From Fragilariopsis cylindrus CCMP1102 (lineage: Eukaryota; Bacillariophyta; Bacillariophyceae; Bacillariales; Bacillariaceae): a stretch of 47,134 nucleotides of DNA. The position numbers were made by a program, and so were the translations under genes. The stretch is from NCBI GenBank assembly GCA_900095095.1, contig FMBT01000150.1, forward strand, positions 1-47,134. The letters run 5' to 3'. Each line of letters begins with the position of its first letter. Position 1 is the first letter of the stretch. This document shows, one piece after another, positions 22,778 to 35,500 of this stretch. The notes under the pieces are model-generated. The model did no database searches. It was not told the origin of the DNA and was given only the letters and a program-made list of their open reading frames with translations.

Positions 22778-25700
22778 TTAATATTTCAAATCTCTCTCGT
22801 TTATGCTATAAAGGACTGCCTCTTTCGACGTGCATTTCACAGTACTCATTCTTGGATCCCCATTCACCAGTCCAAGCTCTCCAATAATGCTTCCTTTTGG
22901 TACGACTTCCTTTGTACCAGCCTCGTTCTCGAGTTCAGCGATGAGCTGTCCTAGAATCAATAGCTTAACGCAGTCACTTTTGTCATTTTGCTTCCAAATA
23001 AGATCACCTTCCCGGAAAACTTCACGTTCGAATGACAAGAATAGAAGATTGATTTCTTCGTCGCTGATATTGACTGGACAAACAACCTTAAAAGAAGAAA
23101 TAAATTCTTCTTTCTCTTCTATTGACGAAAGTGCGTCGCTTTGAAAATTGAAGGTAAATTGAGTAAGTAGGTCATCTTCTTCCAAAAGGGAAGGATTATG
23201 TCTAGCAATCAAAGCATCTTCTGCCTCCATCAGCGCCAAATCCAGAGAATCACGGACACAGCTTCCGGTATACCGGGATACTTTTTTCTCCTCTTCGTCT
23301 TTAATTTGTTTGGCAAGAAGTGATGTGTCCTCACTGGATGGGTTAGAATCGAAAATGTCGCGTTCCGTAGAAAGTTTTTCCCTCAGATCAAATTCGGTCG
23401 GAAAACCATCGATTGTACCCGTAACAAATATACATAGCTGAATTTTATATTCTTTCAATATTGTATCTTTTAGCTTCACAATGGCACGAGCTGCCGATGA
23501 ATCAATACCTAAAACGAGCGTGCAATCCATAATCAAGACAATAGGTTCTCTCTTCTGCTCCTCATCAATATTTCCTATTCCGTCGCTTTTTGACAGGTCT
23601 GGCAATGGGCACAGCAATTCTTTCATTTGGTCTGTAAAAAATGCCATATTACCAAAAAATAAGTGACCCTGGAAAAAAATACTTGTTATTCTTCGTGTGT
23701 AAATTTTACTGACGACTGGTCGACTGGGTTACGTAGAACACATTTTGAAGTAACTATTACTTACCTGAAGCTGCACAACTAATATCCTCGAACGACCAAG
23801 TACTGAATCACTCAAAATAGTCGTTTCAGCTAATCGAACGCGATTCCAATGACTAGATCGAAGTGTTGTTGCAGGCATAACACCCCGAATAGGACTCAAA
23901 TACGCTACATTTTGGACAGCGTACGTCGAGACAGCAGCAATACCTCCCGCCACCATTGCCGCCTCCATTCCAGAAACACTCATAACGATAACAATCAACC
24001 AAATACCAGCGTATTCAAGCAAATCAAATTTTCTCCAGGAGTCCACGACGCCTTCTAAAAATAGATCTATCCCGACATGTAGTAGTAAGGCTCCTGCCAT
24101 ACATCTTGGAATATGGCTTGCAATATCTGGTCCTACGAAAAATAAGATCCCTGTAACTAAAGCTACCGCTAAGCCAGAATATCGTCCGGTCCCACCTGAT
24201 TTGTCATACAGAACAGATTGTGTATATGCCATGTAGTTTTGAAGGCCACCACCAGCGCCTGACAGCATGTTGGATAGTCCGTGTGCGATCAATTCTTGGT
24301 TCATATCAACATCCACTTTCGTCGAAAGAGAAAATGCCGGAATATTAATTGGAACATGAATCAAAGAAAATAGAACCAAAGCCAACATAGTCGGGAATGA
24401 ATCTAAGATTGCTTTCCACGAAACTTTCGAAAAATCGATTACCTACAAAACATAATATGTTGTAGCAAATGGAATGATAAACAAACAACGATATCATTAT
24501 GAAAAACAGCTTGTTAGCATGCTCGTATATACAATGGGAACAAACGAGCAGATAAATAGAGAAAGATAAGCTTCATGGCATACTTCTAGCACATACCTTC
24601 CACAAGTCCCACGGTGTTCCAAATTCGACACCTAGTGATACACCACCTTCATCATTCGCGTTGTCATCTAAGTTACTTAGTGATGGAAAGAAATAACCTG
24701 CATCTTTCGCAACAGAAATTGGAATATTCAAAATGAACATAGCAAAATAAAAGCATGGAGTGATCATGCAAAAGAATATCGGAGACAGTAGTGCGAATCT
24801 TGGATTTCCTTTAGAATCAGTTAGCAGGTATCCAGAAATCGTAGAATGATTTCAAGTGTAACAACTATAATCCAATGATTCCAGCCTTCAATCATTGCTG
24901 ATATCGAAACTGTGTTTGCAAGAGTATTTTCTAGTCCAGTTTTACAAAGAAGGATACCAATCCCACCAATCAATCCAATCAGTACATGCGTCGGGAAAAA
25001 ATAAATAATTTTCCCCATTTTGAAGTATCCAAGTAGAAAAAATACGATCCCAACAAGGAGCGACGAGATTCCGAACATTACCATAGTAGTTGAGAGAGCA
25101 TCTAAGCCATATCCCTGATGTGATATTGCTATTGGGCTAATTCTTTAGTGAAACCAATATTCTCCACCATCTGCAATCCAATAGGATTTTTAAAACCAGA
25201 AAAGTATGCGAATACTATTTGTCCGACCAATGTACTGAACAAAAACATTCGAATACCTAATGCTTCCTTACCCGGAATGGGAAATTTACCTTCGTCGTGT
25301 TGTTCCTCTTCTATGCCACCACCACCACCACCACCAATATCTGTATCCCCAGGATGAGAACTCCAATACATTGGGAAGTAACTCACACCGAAAGGAATTC
25401 CGACCATTAAATGAAAGATACCGATTAATGCAATAGCAGGAATTTGATGAAGGGCTTGGGTAATGACCGTCATTATTGTTGATGACTTATTATCGTTGTC
25501 ATTGTCAGAATAATTACTTCTGTTCGTCGTCATCGTCGTCGTCGCTGTTGCTTTATTTGTGTCGTTACCGTTGTGGCTACGGCTGCTGTCGTTATCTCCT
25601 CCATTGTTGTCGCTATTGTTGCTGTCAATACCGTCATTCCCCACCATACCTGTACACAGTCGATGCATTGCAGACGATGGATCCATTCGTCCACCACCAA

Positions 25701-25980
25701 TTGCACTGAAAGGTCGACGAGATAAAGATAAAATATCGTGACCTGTACTGAAACTATTATTATTACTATCTAAAACACCACCAGTCGGGTCGACGAGATT
25801 CCTCAACGAAATGTTGGCAACACCATCTACAACGACACCACCGAGGAGTCTCGATTTCCTATTAGGTGTGCCAAGACCCTGCTTTGGTGATGCTTCAGGG
25901 GGGCAGCAAACATTTCTATTCGAAATTGGCGAATCATAGCTTGAAACCATTTCTTTTCTGTAACGTAGAAAATTCGACAA
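22778..25980 (-). CDS. SulP/SLC26 anion transporter with STAS and cyclic-nucleotide-binding domains
   Basis: Membrane anion (sulfate-type) transporter. The exons are 25980-24597, 24442-23765 and 23668-22778 with GT-AG introns of 154 and 96 nt. The N-terminal 180 residues are a Ser/Asn-rich cytosolic region. The transporter core begins at IPAIALIGIFHLMVGIPFG and contains NPIGLQMVENIGF, SHQGYGLDALSTTMVMFG and LSNMLSGAGGGLQNYMAYTQS. The STAS domain follows RILVVQLQ-GHLFFGNMA, with PIVLIMDCTLVLGIDSSAA. The C-terminus is a cyclic-nucleotide-binding fold (FREGDLIWKQND and VPKGSIIGELGLVNGDPRMSTV). The combination resembles the fungal YGR125W-type SulP proteins. Exon 1 has two one-base losses, in a C run near 25138 and a G run near 24835; counting them gives 984 residues. 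The GELGLVNGDPRMSTV phosphate-cassette region has Met-Ser-Thr rather than Arg-Thr/Ala-Ala, so nucleotide binding is uncertain. Confidence 0.85.
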
Positions 25981-27208
25981 AACGAGGGTAGATTGCTTTG
26001 AGAGAGATCTCGACCAGCAATCGATTGACTTGCAGTGAATGTTGGATTGTTGAATTGTTGTCGTTGTTGAATTGTTGTCGTTGTTATTTTATCTTGTTTG
26101 TAATTGTCAACAAATATTATATGATAAATTCATTCATTCATTGTTATTTTCTTCATTCATAAGAAACGTCAAAGCGTAAGAACGTGACCATCGCTTTTCA
26201 CTCTTGAATGGTGATAAAATAGTCGCGGCAACGAATTACGTACGGTACAGCCCACCTTAAACATCCATTTATGGGCTTATATGGCGGCTTCTTTAACTAA
26301 AAACAAAATATCAGATATGAATGAATCAAGCAATAAACACCATTCACAGTGCACCATCATTGGTACGATCCTAGGCGAGAAACTACTATAAATATCAAAT
26401 CCAGGTATCGCTACGTGTACTAATAATACTAAGGATGGATCTAACAATTCTTCTACAGGAACAAGCACAGGAACAAGCACAAGTACGAGGACCGCTATAA
26501 CATAATATTCAGAAGTTGCTGTTGGTAAAGACTATGATCCATTCCATGAGGGATATAAAGTAGCCGATATATATGTTAGTTGAAATTCATACTGTAATAG
26601 CATATTACTTTAGAACTTTTATTTCATTATTTATTTTCTTAATTTCCTATTCATGATTTGAAATTTTCCTAATGTTATATATTGTATATTATTCATAGAA
26701 TATTCAAATAATACAGCTGAATACCACCACCACTATTATGATCACGACCACAGTCTTCTATATCTGGACCTGACGTAGTAACAAAGTTGGTCTTGAGAAA
26801 AAGATCAAAAATTCTTGCTTTTCTTCGCTTTCTTTTATGTTATTACATATCTGAAGGGAAGAGAATAAATTGGACTGACTACAGTGCAGTACAGTAATTT
26901 TCATCATGGGCGCTAATAAAGTGATGATGATGACGATGATGATGATGATGACAATTCGAATTTACTACTTTGAAATACCGTAAGCATCAATCCCCCTCTC
27001 CAGAAAAGAGACTTAGACGATCCTTTTGGCTTTAGAAATAATTTCATATTCTCTTTCCTTCTCACTATCTTCTTGTCACTCGAGTCGAGTCGAGTCAAAA
27101 AGAAACAAATATCGTCGTGATAACTTCAAATTCTCGTCCTCGTCCGTCTATTATTGTTATTATTGATGTTGTTATTATTTGTAACATGACATGTTCGCGA
27201 TGGATAAA
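25981..27208. other. Spacer with a possible small broken gene
   Basis: Upstream of the SulP gene and downstream of the LYRM gene. It contains repeated TTGTTGAATTG words at 26040-26080, CATTCATTCATT near 26130, a GATGAT microsatellite at about 26922-26951, a GAGTC repeat near 27080, and coding-like fragments at 26281-26583 described separately. Confidence 0.5.
26281..26583 (+). pseudogene. Possible small broken gene, function unknown
   Basis: Three open stretches follow each other in different frames. MAASLTKNKISDMNESS starts at 26281, a Thr/Ser-rich segment with repeated GTST lies at about 26406-26500, and EVAVGKDYDPFHEGYKVADI ends at a TGA at 26581-26583. The composition is more protein-like than the surrounding spacer. 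No family is recognised. It could be a small gene with consensus errors, a remnant, or chance. Confidence 0.3.
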
Positions 27209-27534
27209 TCACGAATCACGTTTAATTCGATCTAATGCTGCTTGATCGGCTTGATTAAATTTATTTTGAACTTGTTGGACACAATCACGTCCTGTAACTA
27301 ATAATCGTGCTAGAATTAATGGATCAGTTTCATCTTTTGCGACCATAAATTCCTTCCTTGCTTCTTCTTTTAATCGTATATTCCATGGTATACCCTTTTC
27401 ATCACACCAATGAAAATGTTTAGCTGTACGTAAAATTTCACGATATAAACTTAATGCCTCGATCGGTGGGAAGAATACCGATTAGCTGCCTTAATAGCAG
27501 CATTTGGTATCCATAGATGTGGTGTTGGTGGCAT
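27209..27534 (-). CDS. LYR-motif (LYRM) protein, one frame break
   Basis: Small mitochondrial-type LYR protein; such proteins bind acyl carrier protein and assist iron-sulfur or respiratory-complex assembly. An ATG at 27534-27532 starts MPPTPHLWIPNAAIKAANR. After a one-base frame change (ATCGG-TATTC, about 27470-27482) the reading continues VFFPPIEALSLYREILRTAK, with the LYR motif followed by a conserved basic stretch. Then come KGIPWNIRLKEEARKEF, ETDPLILARLLVTGRDCVQQ and a C-terminal VQNKFNQADQAALDRI; the stop is at 27211-27209. The span is 326 nt, one base short of 108 codons plus stop, which fits a single lost G. It is divergently arranged with COG4. Which LYRM subfamily it belongs to cannot be decided here. 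Confidence 0.75.
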
Positions 27535-28306
27535 GATTTGATTTGTAGAGGTGGGTTTGCCGTGCAATTTCAGAAATTATAATTGTATTACTTTTTCTTT
27601 TTTCCTGAATCAATTTCTCTTCGACCTGTCTTTGGAACGCTTGGCGTGAGACATGTGTTGCTTTATTACAGTGATGTTTGTTGCTATTCTGTGCTCGACT
27701 TGACTTTATAGTCCTTCTATTAGTAGTGGTAGCAGTAGTAGTAATAGTAGTATGTTGATTTGAGAAATGAGAAGGTCGACTTATTCAGACTGCGCTATTG
27801 TGAGCTTCGTATTGTGACTGGCTGACTCACTCGCCACTGCTAGTGCTAGTAGGCTAGTTGCAGGATTCATTCTAATTATTTTGATTCATTCGACACAACA
27901 TCAAAAAATAAATAATCCCATCTTACTTTCCCGCGCTACTGGAAAATCGTTAAGTAGCGTAATTTATGAATTCATAATAAGAAACGAAACATCATACAGT
28001 ACTTTTGAAGTAGGCTACAAAGTACAACATACTCAAATACCGTACTCGAATACTTGTACAGTACAGTACTGTACTGTACAACTTCAAATTGCCAGTTGTC
28101 AATCCAACTGATGAAATGATTTGACGATACAAAAATGACAATGAGATCATACCATAAAACATTATATATCACATCCACCATCTTTTCACTTCGAGGTTAC
28201 CCGCCAACACCTTCAACCTTCTGAAATACACGCGAAGTTTAGCGGGGTACAGTACTTAAAAAGAGCAAACAGTTTTTCTGAACGTTGAATACATATTTAA
28301 TCGACG
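27535..28306. promoter_or_regulatory. Divergent promoter region of LYRM and COG4 genes
   Basis: Non-coding interval between two divergent genes. It contains AGTAGT repeats near 27718-27750, several TACAGTA words and a perfect 28-bp palindrome at 28054-28081. Open frames across it are built from these repeats. Promoter function is inferred from geometry only. Confidence 0.5.
28054..28081. repeat. Perfect 28-bp palindrome of TACAGTA-type words
   Basis: The half-site TTGTACAGTACAGT is followed directly by its exact reverse complement. It lies about 225 bp upstream of the COG4 start. It is the longest perfect palindrome I noticed and is made of the same word that is scattered through other spacers. 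Confidence 0.75.
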
Positions 28307-30940
28307 ATGGCCGATCAGATACACCACCAATCAACGCTGTCATTTCAGGATTGCATTACGAACCTTCTCATGGAAACAGAAGAACTCCATCGTAAGGTAC
28401 ATTCGGTTTCATCAGTTGTTACTAATAACGACTGTTTTCAAATTCTACATGATCTTGATGAATTACTGGCTCGACTTTATTCCCCGCAATTGACTATTGA
28501 CGTAAATACCTCTGCAAGTACAAGTAGCAATGACGGCACAAACACAAACCGAAATCGAGATCGAGTTAAGAAAGCATTGTCTACAAAAAACAACTAATGT
28601 GGCGATGTTAGCATTGAAACTCATTACTACTAAAAGTAAAAACAGTCAAGGAAAGCAAGAACCCGATCCAGAGGATGATGATTATCGGGCAGACGAAGAG
28701 AGGGATTGTCAATCTACGGTAGCTCGGATAGTAGAACTTGTTTTAATTTTGTGTTGTGATGGTGATGAGGAAAGCAAGCAAGAAACGACAAGAAAAAATA
28801 TCGATGAAATTGTAGATATGTACTCATCCTATCAACGACAAGTCCTTCGACTGCGGTCAAAGCCATCTATTGCAAGACTTGTAGAATATCGAAAACGACA
28901 AAAGCATATGATGGGAACAATGCTTGGAAACGGTAACGAAGAGGATGATGACGACGATGATGATAATGACAATAGGAATTCATCTTCCTCCAATCAACAT
29001 ATTAAAGTCATAACAACGATATTAGGTCAAGCAACTTCCCTTATTTATCCACTAATGATGTGGAGGTCTAATTTGCCACCGCAATCAGCCTTGTACAAAT
29101 TATGCACTCAGTCCATTCAGACACTAGACGATCAGGCTCAATCGTTAGCTAACACCGTTGCTACGTGGCTCATGGAAGATTCTCAAATAAATGAATACTG
29201 GATGGTTCAAATGAGCGGTGGCGAAGATCGTAATTATAATAATCAGGAGGAAAGTCATTCATCTTCGTTAGATCGCATAACTGATATTGATTTGGGTGCT
29301 TTGGATAGCGTTGTTGACCGATTAGCTTTTTGTTGTCAAATCTTTGATAGGTATATACAATTGGTGGTAAAAGAAAATGAAAATCACAACCACAATAATG
29401 ATAGTGTTCCTACTACGACGACGACAATACTACAACAACTACATCCCGAGTGGACTTGGAAGTATGCAAGTCTAGAACGTTACCTGATAACGCAGCAACT
29501 ACGGTCAGCCTTGCACCCGAACAATAATTTTCCTGTAGAAATAGTTGTTGGGGCAAAAATACAGGTCCCATCGTTTGTAGAAGATGGCACATATTTGAGT
29601 ACGCGGGCATTAAAACGAGCTGCATCGACACGATCAGATCAAGCAATCGGTACGGTCGCACATTCCATTGCGAGCGATGTTTGGACGACTGATAGTGGTG
29701 GTACTGGTATATATGAGGCCTTAGTCGAACAAAGAGGGTGCTATAACCCTCACAACGAAGTTTCGTCTTTGGGAGGAACGAATAACGACAATAATACGAA
29801 CAATGGTGTAGCAGATAGTCCCAGCAGCAATAGTAATTCATTTGCACAGGCTCTCCTCGGTGCATTAGATGACGATACATCTTCGTCGGCGGCGGTGTCT
29901 ACAACAAATATAACCAGACCACCGAATTCTGGTTCGGGGGGATTGTTGGGAACTTTTTCATCTTCACTGGCATCTTCGGTTGGTGGAGGGACAAGTTTCT
30001 ACAGATACGTCTCAATACGCACATATGTGCTCTGAATGGAATTCATTCGGCATCAACTGCGTGTTCTTCGTTGGTAGAATTTCTAGATTCTCTCTTGATG
30101 CCTGATGATGATGATGATGATAACGATAACGATAACGATAATGAGGAAGTAAGAGAGTCGCAGCAACAACAACAACAACAACAACAAACTCAAAAGGGCG
30201 TTCAAAACGGTAGCAATTCAATGGTTCACTTGGCACGAGAAGAACTTTTCCGTTACTCTAGGAATTATCAGGATCTACTACGAACGCAAATTGGTCGGAT
30301 TGTGACAGAATTCTGCGGCAGCTTAGACGATGCACCCGTTTATAAAGGTAATTTAATAATTCCTGTCATACGGTACTACCTAGAACGTGAATCATATAAC
30401 TTGCCTGATTCACAGCACCTTACGAAAGCAGAAGAGGATGCTCGTCTACACAAAATTTTGATCCAGCCAATAAATGATTGTCAATTATTTCATCAATTTG
30501 ATAAATGTGATTCGGGCGTACTACAAGCATTGTGTCAAGAAATGGCTCATGTCTTGGCCGAGTTATTTTTGGACGTTATTTTGTCGTCTACTAATCCCAA
30601 AATATTTACAGATTGGGGGAGTCTTCTCTTTTCGAAGGAGGTTCGATTGGTCCAAAATTGTTTACAGGCTTTGATGCAACGAGCCGTATCAACTGCTGCT
30701 ACTTCGCACCAAGATCAAGCTGGTGCTGTTCCTATATTGATGTCACAATGGGAACGGTTGACACAAGCTGTTGCCGTCCTTCAATTAGAAAAGCCGTCCG
30801 ATTGGTCATCGTACTATCAGTCTACGTCTGTCCTTTCATCGCAAGAATTGAAAGGAATTCTTTCATTGCGAGTGGATTTTTCAAGCGAAGCGATTGAAAG
30901 AGTGGTAGATCTTACAGAAGCAAATAGTCATAACGAATAG
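28307..30940 (+). CDS. COG4: Conserved oligomeric Golgi complex subunit 4 (COG4), two compensating frame breaks
   Basis: Subunit of the COG tether that captures retrograde vesicles at the Golgi. The C-terminal signature is clear: FTDWGSLLFSKEVRLVQNCL, WERLTQAVAVLQLEKPSDW and ELKGILSLRVDFSSEAIERV, matching COG4's conserved end (DWGxLLFxKQVR and LxLRVDF). The upstream middle region includes SLIYPLMMWRSNLPPQSALY and KYASLERYLITQQLR. Two frame changes are present, one within about 28500-28590 (+1 direction) and one near 29995 (one missing base); after the second, the reading resumes with LQIRLNTHICALNGIHSAST. Together they cancel, so the 2634-nt span corresponds to 877 residues, somewhat longer than animal COG4 because of Asp- and Asn-rich loops. 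The start at 28307 follows a non-coding leader and opens a plausible helical N-terminus. No splice pair restores the frame. Confidence 0.85.
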
Positions 30941-31215
30941 GCGTAATAGTATTGTAGTTTGTTTTGAATATAAAAGCTGTTTTCGCAAATTTTAGCGTAC
31001 TCAGATAAACTAAATATAAAGAATAGAAGCGTGTTCACTACCGCCTTTCACGAGGGGGCGGGGGGCTTTTTTTGGCTTCAAAATCTTGCGAGTGTTTCTA
31101 TACAGTATGTAATTAGAATCATTTCTTGTCAGAACAGAATATCAGACAACGAAAATTAGTGTTATTGCATCACCGCACTAACTACATGTAGAAAAGTCAA
31201 ATGATCATCTATGTG

Positions 31216-31785
31216 CTATAGTAAGCAGTTGCTATCCTGAAGACCAGCTATGGTCGGTCGAAATTTTTTCCTTCTAGCTTCACCTTCCTCTTTTCTTTTT
31301 TTTCGCCTAGCCTTTTCTTCCTCGATTTTCTTTTTTTCTTTGGTATTTTCTTCTTCCGCTCTTCGCTTTTCTAGCGCTGGATCTTGCTTGACGACTTCTT
31401 TCTTATTAGCATCATGCTGGTTTCGTTTCCCATTATTATAGCTTCTTTTCTGTTCTATCATTCTAGAAGCTGCACTTCCATTCGTATTATTTTTGTGGAG
31501 GTTATTCCGCTCGTATCTTCTCGATGATCCCATTTCCTTTTTTGTTATTGGAAGGCTGTGTACAACCGCTTCGCCCGAGACTTCTTCAAACATCTCCAGC
31601 GCTTTTCTAGCTTCAATTACTGGATCTACTTCTTCTAGTACGGCTCCTTCTTCTTCTCGTTGATCATCGCTACTATTGCTTCTCTCCCTACTACCTCTCG
31701 ACTTCTTGGGAATACGCCCTGAAAATTCCCCGCGATTTTCTCTTTTTCGCCTATTATCTCGATAATTATTGCCGTGATTGTTCAT
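31216..31785 (-). CDS. Charged coiled-coil protein, unknown
   Basis: A 189-residue single-exon protein that I do not recognise. Residues 1-50 are Arg/Asn/Ser-rich and basic. Residues 53-77 hold a helical segment, VDPVIEARKALEMFEEVS. The C-terminal third (about 135-178) is a Glu/Lys/Arg heptad-like stretch (ALEKRRAEEENTKEKKKIEE and on), predicted to be one long helix. It ends with a less charged segment, FRPTIAGLQDSNCLL, which looks conserved. No signal peptide or membrane segment. Basic, low-complexity composition suggests a nuclear or RNA-associated protein, but this is a guess. It is convergent with COG4. Confidence 0.6.
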   Translation of the reverse strand: MNNHGNNYRDNRRKRENRGEFSGRIPKKSRGSRERSNSSDDQREEEGAVLEEVDPVIEARKALEMFEEVSGEAVVHSLPITKKEMGSSRRYERNNLHKNNTNGSAASRMIEQKRSYNNGKRNQHDANKKEVVKQDPALEKRRAEEENTKEKKKIEEEKARRKKRKEEGEARRKKFRPTIAGLQDSNCLL

Positions 31786-32578
31786 TGTTATATATTATTA
31801 TTTTTATCCTTTTTTTTTAAAGAAGTTTAAAGGCAAATCTTCTCACAATAAGTTGCTGACCGTTTCTAAATTAAGGAATCTCCAGATTATTTTTATTGCA
31901 TTTGCGTTGGCTGAATATGATCTATTTAAATACCTCCTTTCTTGCTTTCCAACTAACGTTTCGTTATTACCTTGCTACCTCAAGCCAAAAAATGCCAAGT
32001 TGATTAGTTGATACCGGTATGATCGACGATCGACAATCAATCAAGATTCGATTCATTCAAGATTGAAGATTTGAAATACAATTTTTCCGAAACGCGCATG
32101 CAGCGCGCACAACCTATCACCTTGTTTTGTACTGTAGTGTCTATCGAGTAAGTCCTAGCAATGATATATACTGTACTGTAGCTATCGCTATATACTGTAT
32201 ATATATTAGTTTACCCTACTGTACTTACACAAAGTAGTCGCATGCTATACATACAGGGTACATATAGGATACATCATTCTAATACTGTGATATCTATTGA
32301 ACACAGTTTGGATTTAGTGATTGGCAAAATGGATTAAGTTATACAGTGTAACCATCTATTGAAATGGACTTGTGGTATACATAAGGATTGCAGTTGATTT
32401 CAATAGAATGGGCTAATATTTTAACTTGTTGAATGAGTTATTTTCGTGTGCTATGAGTTCGGGAATTCTAGAACAAGTGTGTACTAATACAAACTGTATA
32501 TTCGTCACCGTATTGTACGAACTACGTAGCTATATTAGGAACTTTTATTGACAGCAAGAGAGATGACAACGAAATAAA
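31786..32578. other. Spacer rich in TACTGTA words
   Basis: No gene is supported. Dense TACTGTA and TATATACTGTA words occur at 32128-32220, with palindromic GATCGACGATCGA-like sequence near 32020. It lies upstream of the charged protein gene and downstream of the protease gene, both on the minus strand. Confidence 0.5.
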
Positions 32579-35500
32579 TCAAAGCGTGGGCAATGAAAGA
32601 GGATCGAAATCTTCAAGAACCGAAGAAACTCTCCCACGAGCTTGATCGTACGCTATCCCAATTTCTTTTCTTGCCTCAAGCTTCGTTGCTTCTGCCCAAA
32701 TAATATCATCATTCTTAAAAAAGCGTCGTCCTTTCAACTTTTTCTTGATGATCTTATATATTTCTGGTCTGTATTCTTCTTCACCTAGGTCGGTAGCAAC
32801 TTCTTCAACAACAGTACGAAAAGCTATCGTCCCGGGATGACCCTCATATCCAAAACAAACGTCTTTCGACACAGGCTGGGTGTCTTCTGTTAAATCTCTT
32901 TTAGTCGCAGTTGGTGATAGATTGTTGCTAATATGTGTGTTAGGTTCTAGTGATCTTCTTCTAGAGTGAGGTTTAGCCTCGCCTTCGTTTCCAGAAGATG
33001 TTCCCAATGTAGTATTTTCGCGTCTTCTTTGTTCGGCAAAATGTTTCATCCGTTCCTTACCCCATTTCCTTTCAGTTTTCTTGATAAGTTTATCAGCTAT
33101 TTGAAACACTTTTGCTCCGTTCCACAAATCCTTCCAATCTTTCCGACCAAGGCAGAAGATTGTTGCTAGACATATTGGGCAAATATATAATAATGCAGGT
33201 TGGCCTTGTTCCATTATAATTACAGCCAAAAATGCAAAAAATAGACCACTGGAATATGCAACCATCATACTGAAAAAGTATCCCTCATACCATTTGATTG
33301 GAACATCTATTATTCCTTCATTTTCTGGAGAGTGAATGCCAATCAATCGAGCAGCCGCATCGTGGCGTGCACAAAACGCGATGAGGAAACCCGGCACTGT
33401 GTCAAAGAAAAATAATAATAGTGTCAGGTCAGATAGACTTCGAGGATTGGCAACAAAAGTGAATATTCGCGATATTATTGGTTCCATGAAACACAGTAAC
33501 GACGTTGACTTACAAATAATATCGCCTAATCCCAAAATAGTCGATCCATCGGCATAATCATTGATCTGTGGGAAAATAAATATCATAGGAAGAAATCCTA
33601 TTCCTTGACAATCTTCTGGATATTTGTAGCAATGATCTTCTTCGGAAGGATCCGGCGCCGATCCAGTTGCAACATCAAGCATCACGATTTCCCACCGGTC
33701 AAAAATGGGGTTATAAACACAAAAAATATATCGTAAAAGAAGATGGCGACTAGTAATATCGTCGCAATTTTGATCGAGTTGAGTTTCAGTACGGACACAC
33801 CTAAAATGCAAACACATGCCCCAAATATGTCTAGGGTCAACCAAAAGAAGGCATTTGTTTGAGGACGGTAATGTTTGATGCCGTACCATAACCAAACGGC
33901 GGCCCATATATAGGCAATGAGTAAACTCGTAACGCTATATCCATTCATTCCGCAAAACAATGGCTTGATCAAATCTTCTTCCCACGACTTTCCTAATTTT
34001 TTAGCCAATATGCCGACGAGGGGACTAATGATCAAGTCAGAGACCGCACGAGCACAACCAAGTCCATAAATCACAAATATGATCTTGTACATGCCCTTGA
34101 AAAAATATAATAAGATAAGTGTGAGGCTAGCAGTCACAACGAACATAAGGACGTGCCAATGATTCATTTCAAATGCGACTGTTCCAGATTCTCTTGCAGG
34201 TATTACTGCCTCTTCTTCAATATTGTTTGTCCCATTGGGAATGGGATTGGAATTAGTTGTAGTAGCAGTAGTAGCAGCAATCTGAGTGGCGCCAAAATTG
34301 TCTGAGCTATCGTTGCGCTTGGACATCGCATTCTTCTTCTTCTTCTTCTTGCGCTCTGGTGGAGGTAAGGAATGCAATGACCAAACTTCTTGTTTCTGTT
34401 TCTTCTTCTTATTTGGATTCTTATTTTTCTTTACCATTTCGTCATCTTTTTCTTTTTCAAGTCTGCTTGTTGATGTTGCATCTTCACCGATATTCTCAAC
34501 CACGATTTCGTCGGGGAAGATGTCTTCGCCGTTCTCCAAGTCCGTACTTGATTCCCTGCGACGTTGATTGTGACTATTGGTTTGTTTCCCCTCCTCACTT
34601 TCTTATAAGCAGTAAATTGTGTATCAAAAGTTCTGTAATTTCCCGCTGCGTACCACGCCCCTATGGCCATTACTAACGTTCCAAATAACCAAGCAAAATA
34701 TATGAGCCATTGAACATCGAATTGCTACTACGAGATTCGACCGATATCTCATTTCCAGACGATAATAGACCAGATTGGAAAATCATTTCGGATTGTCGTA
34801 TGGTCAACCAAACAGCGATGATATCGTCAGTGTCTAATTCTTCTGCGTCGTCGGCCGATGGCATAGTAACAGGTGTATCCCATGCACAGCAAACAGAATA
34901 TTCATCCGAGTTATTCACTCGAGATGCTACCAAGCACAGTTGTGATTCACATTGTTGTAAAGTAGTATCGGTGAGATTACAAACAGTAGTCGTGCCCGTG
35001 ATGTCGATATCATTTCCTACCGTAAGTCCATCATTATTTGCTGTTATTGCCATCGTCGGTGTTATCGTTGTCATTCCCATAATAGGATCGAGTTGAGTCT
35101 CGTTATAGGGTGATGGAAGTGGATCTAACGCAAGCTTAGTGTATCCATTATCTAAAAATACAACAACAAAAGTAAGAAAGAAGAAAAAAAATTTAAATCA
35201 AAATGAAAATTCAGAAATGAAGTTCAAACACAAAACAGATAGTAGTATTTCGAACTTACTACATTCATAATCAAGTTTATCAATCGGGAATATTTCTCTT
35301 TCTGAGGTACTATCCCATCGATATCGTGCGGCTAATCGGTCGTAAATAAGGATGGCCTTAGCACCGTAAAATGCTGATGCAGCGTACGCTTTCCGTTCGA
35401 AGGAGCATTCTCCGCTTGGGACTAACATGACAGTATCTTCTTCTGGTCTTGGATATGGAGGTAATGTACTAGTAGAATGGTTCTTGTAATTTCCGTATTC

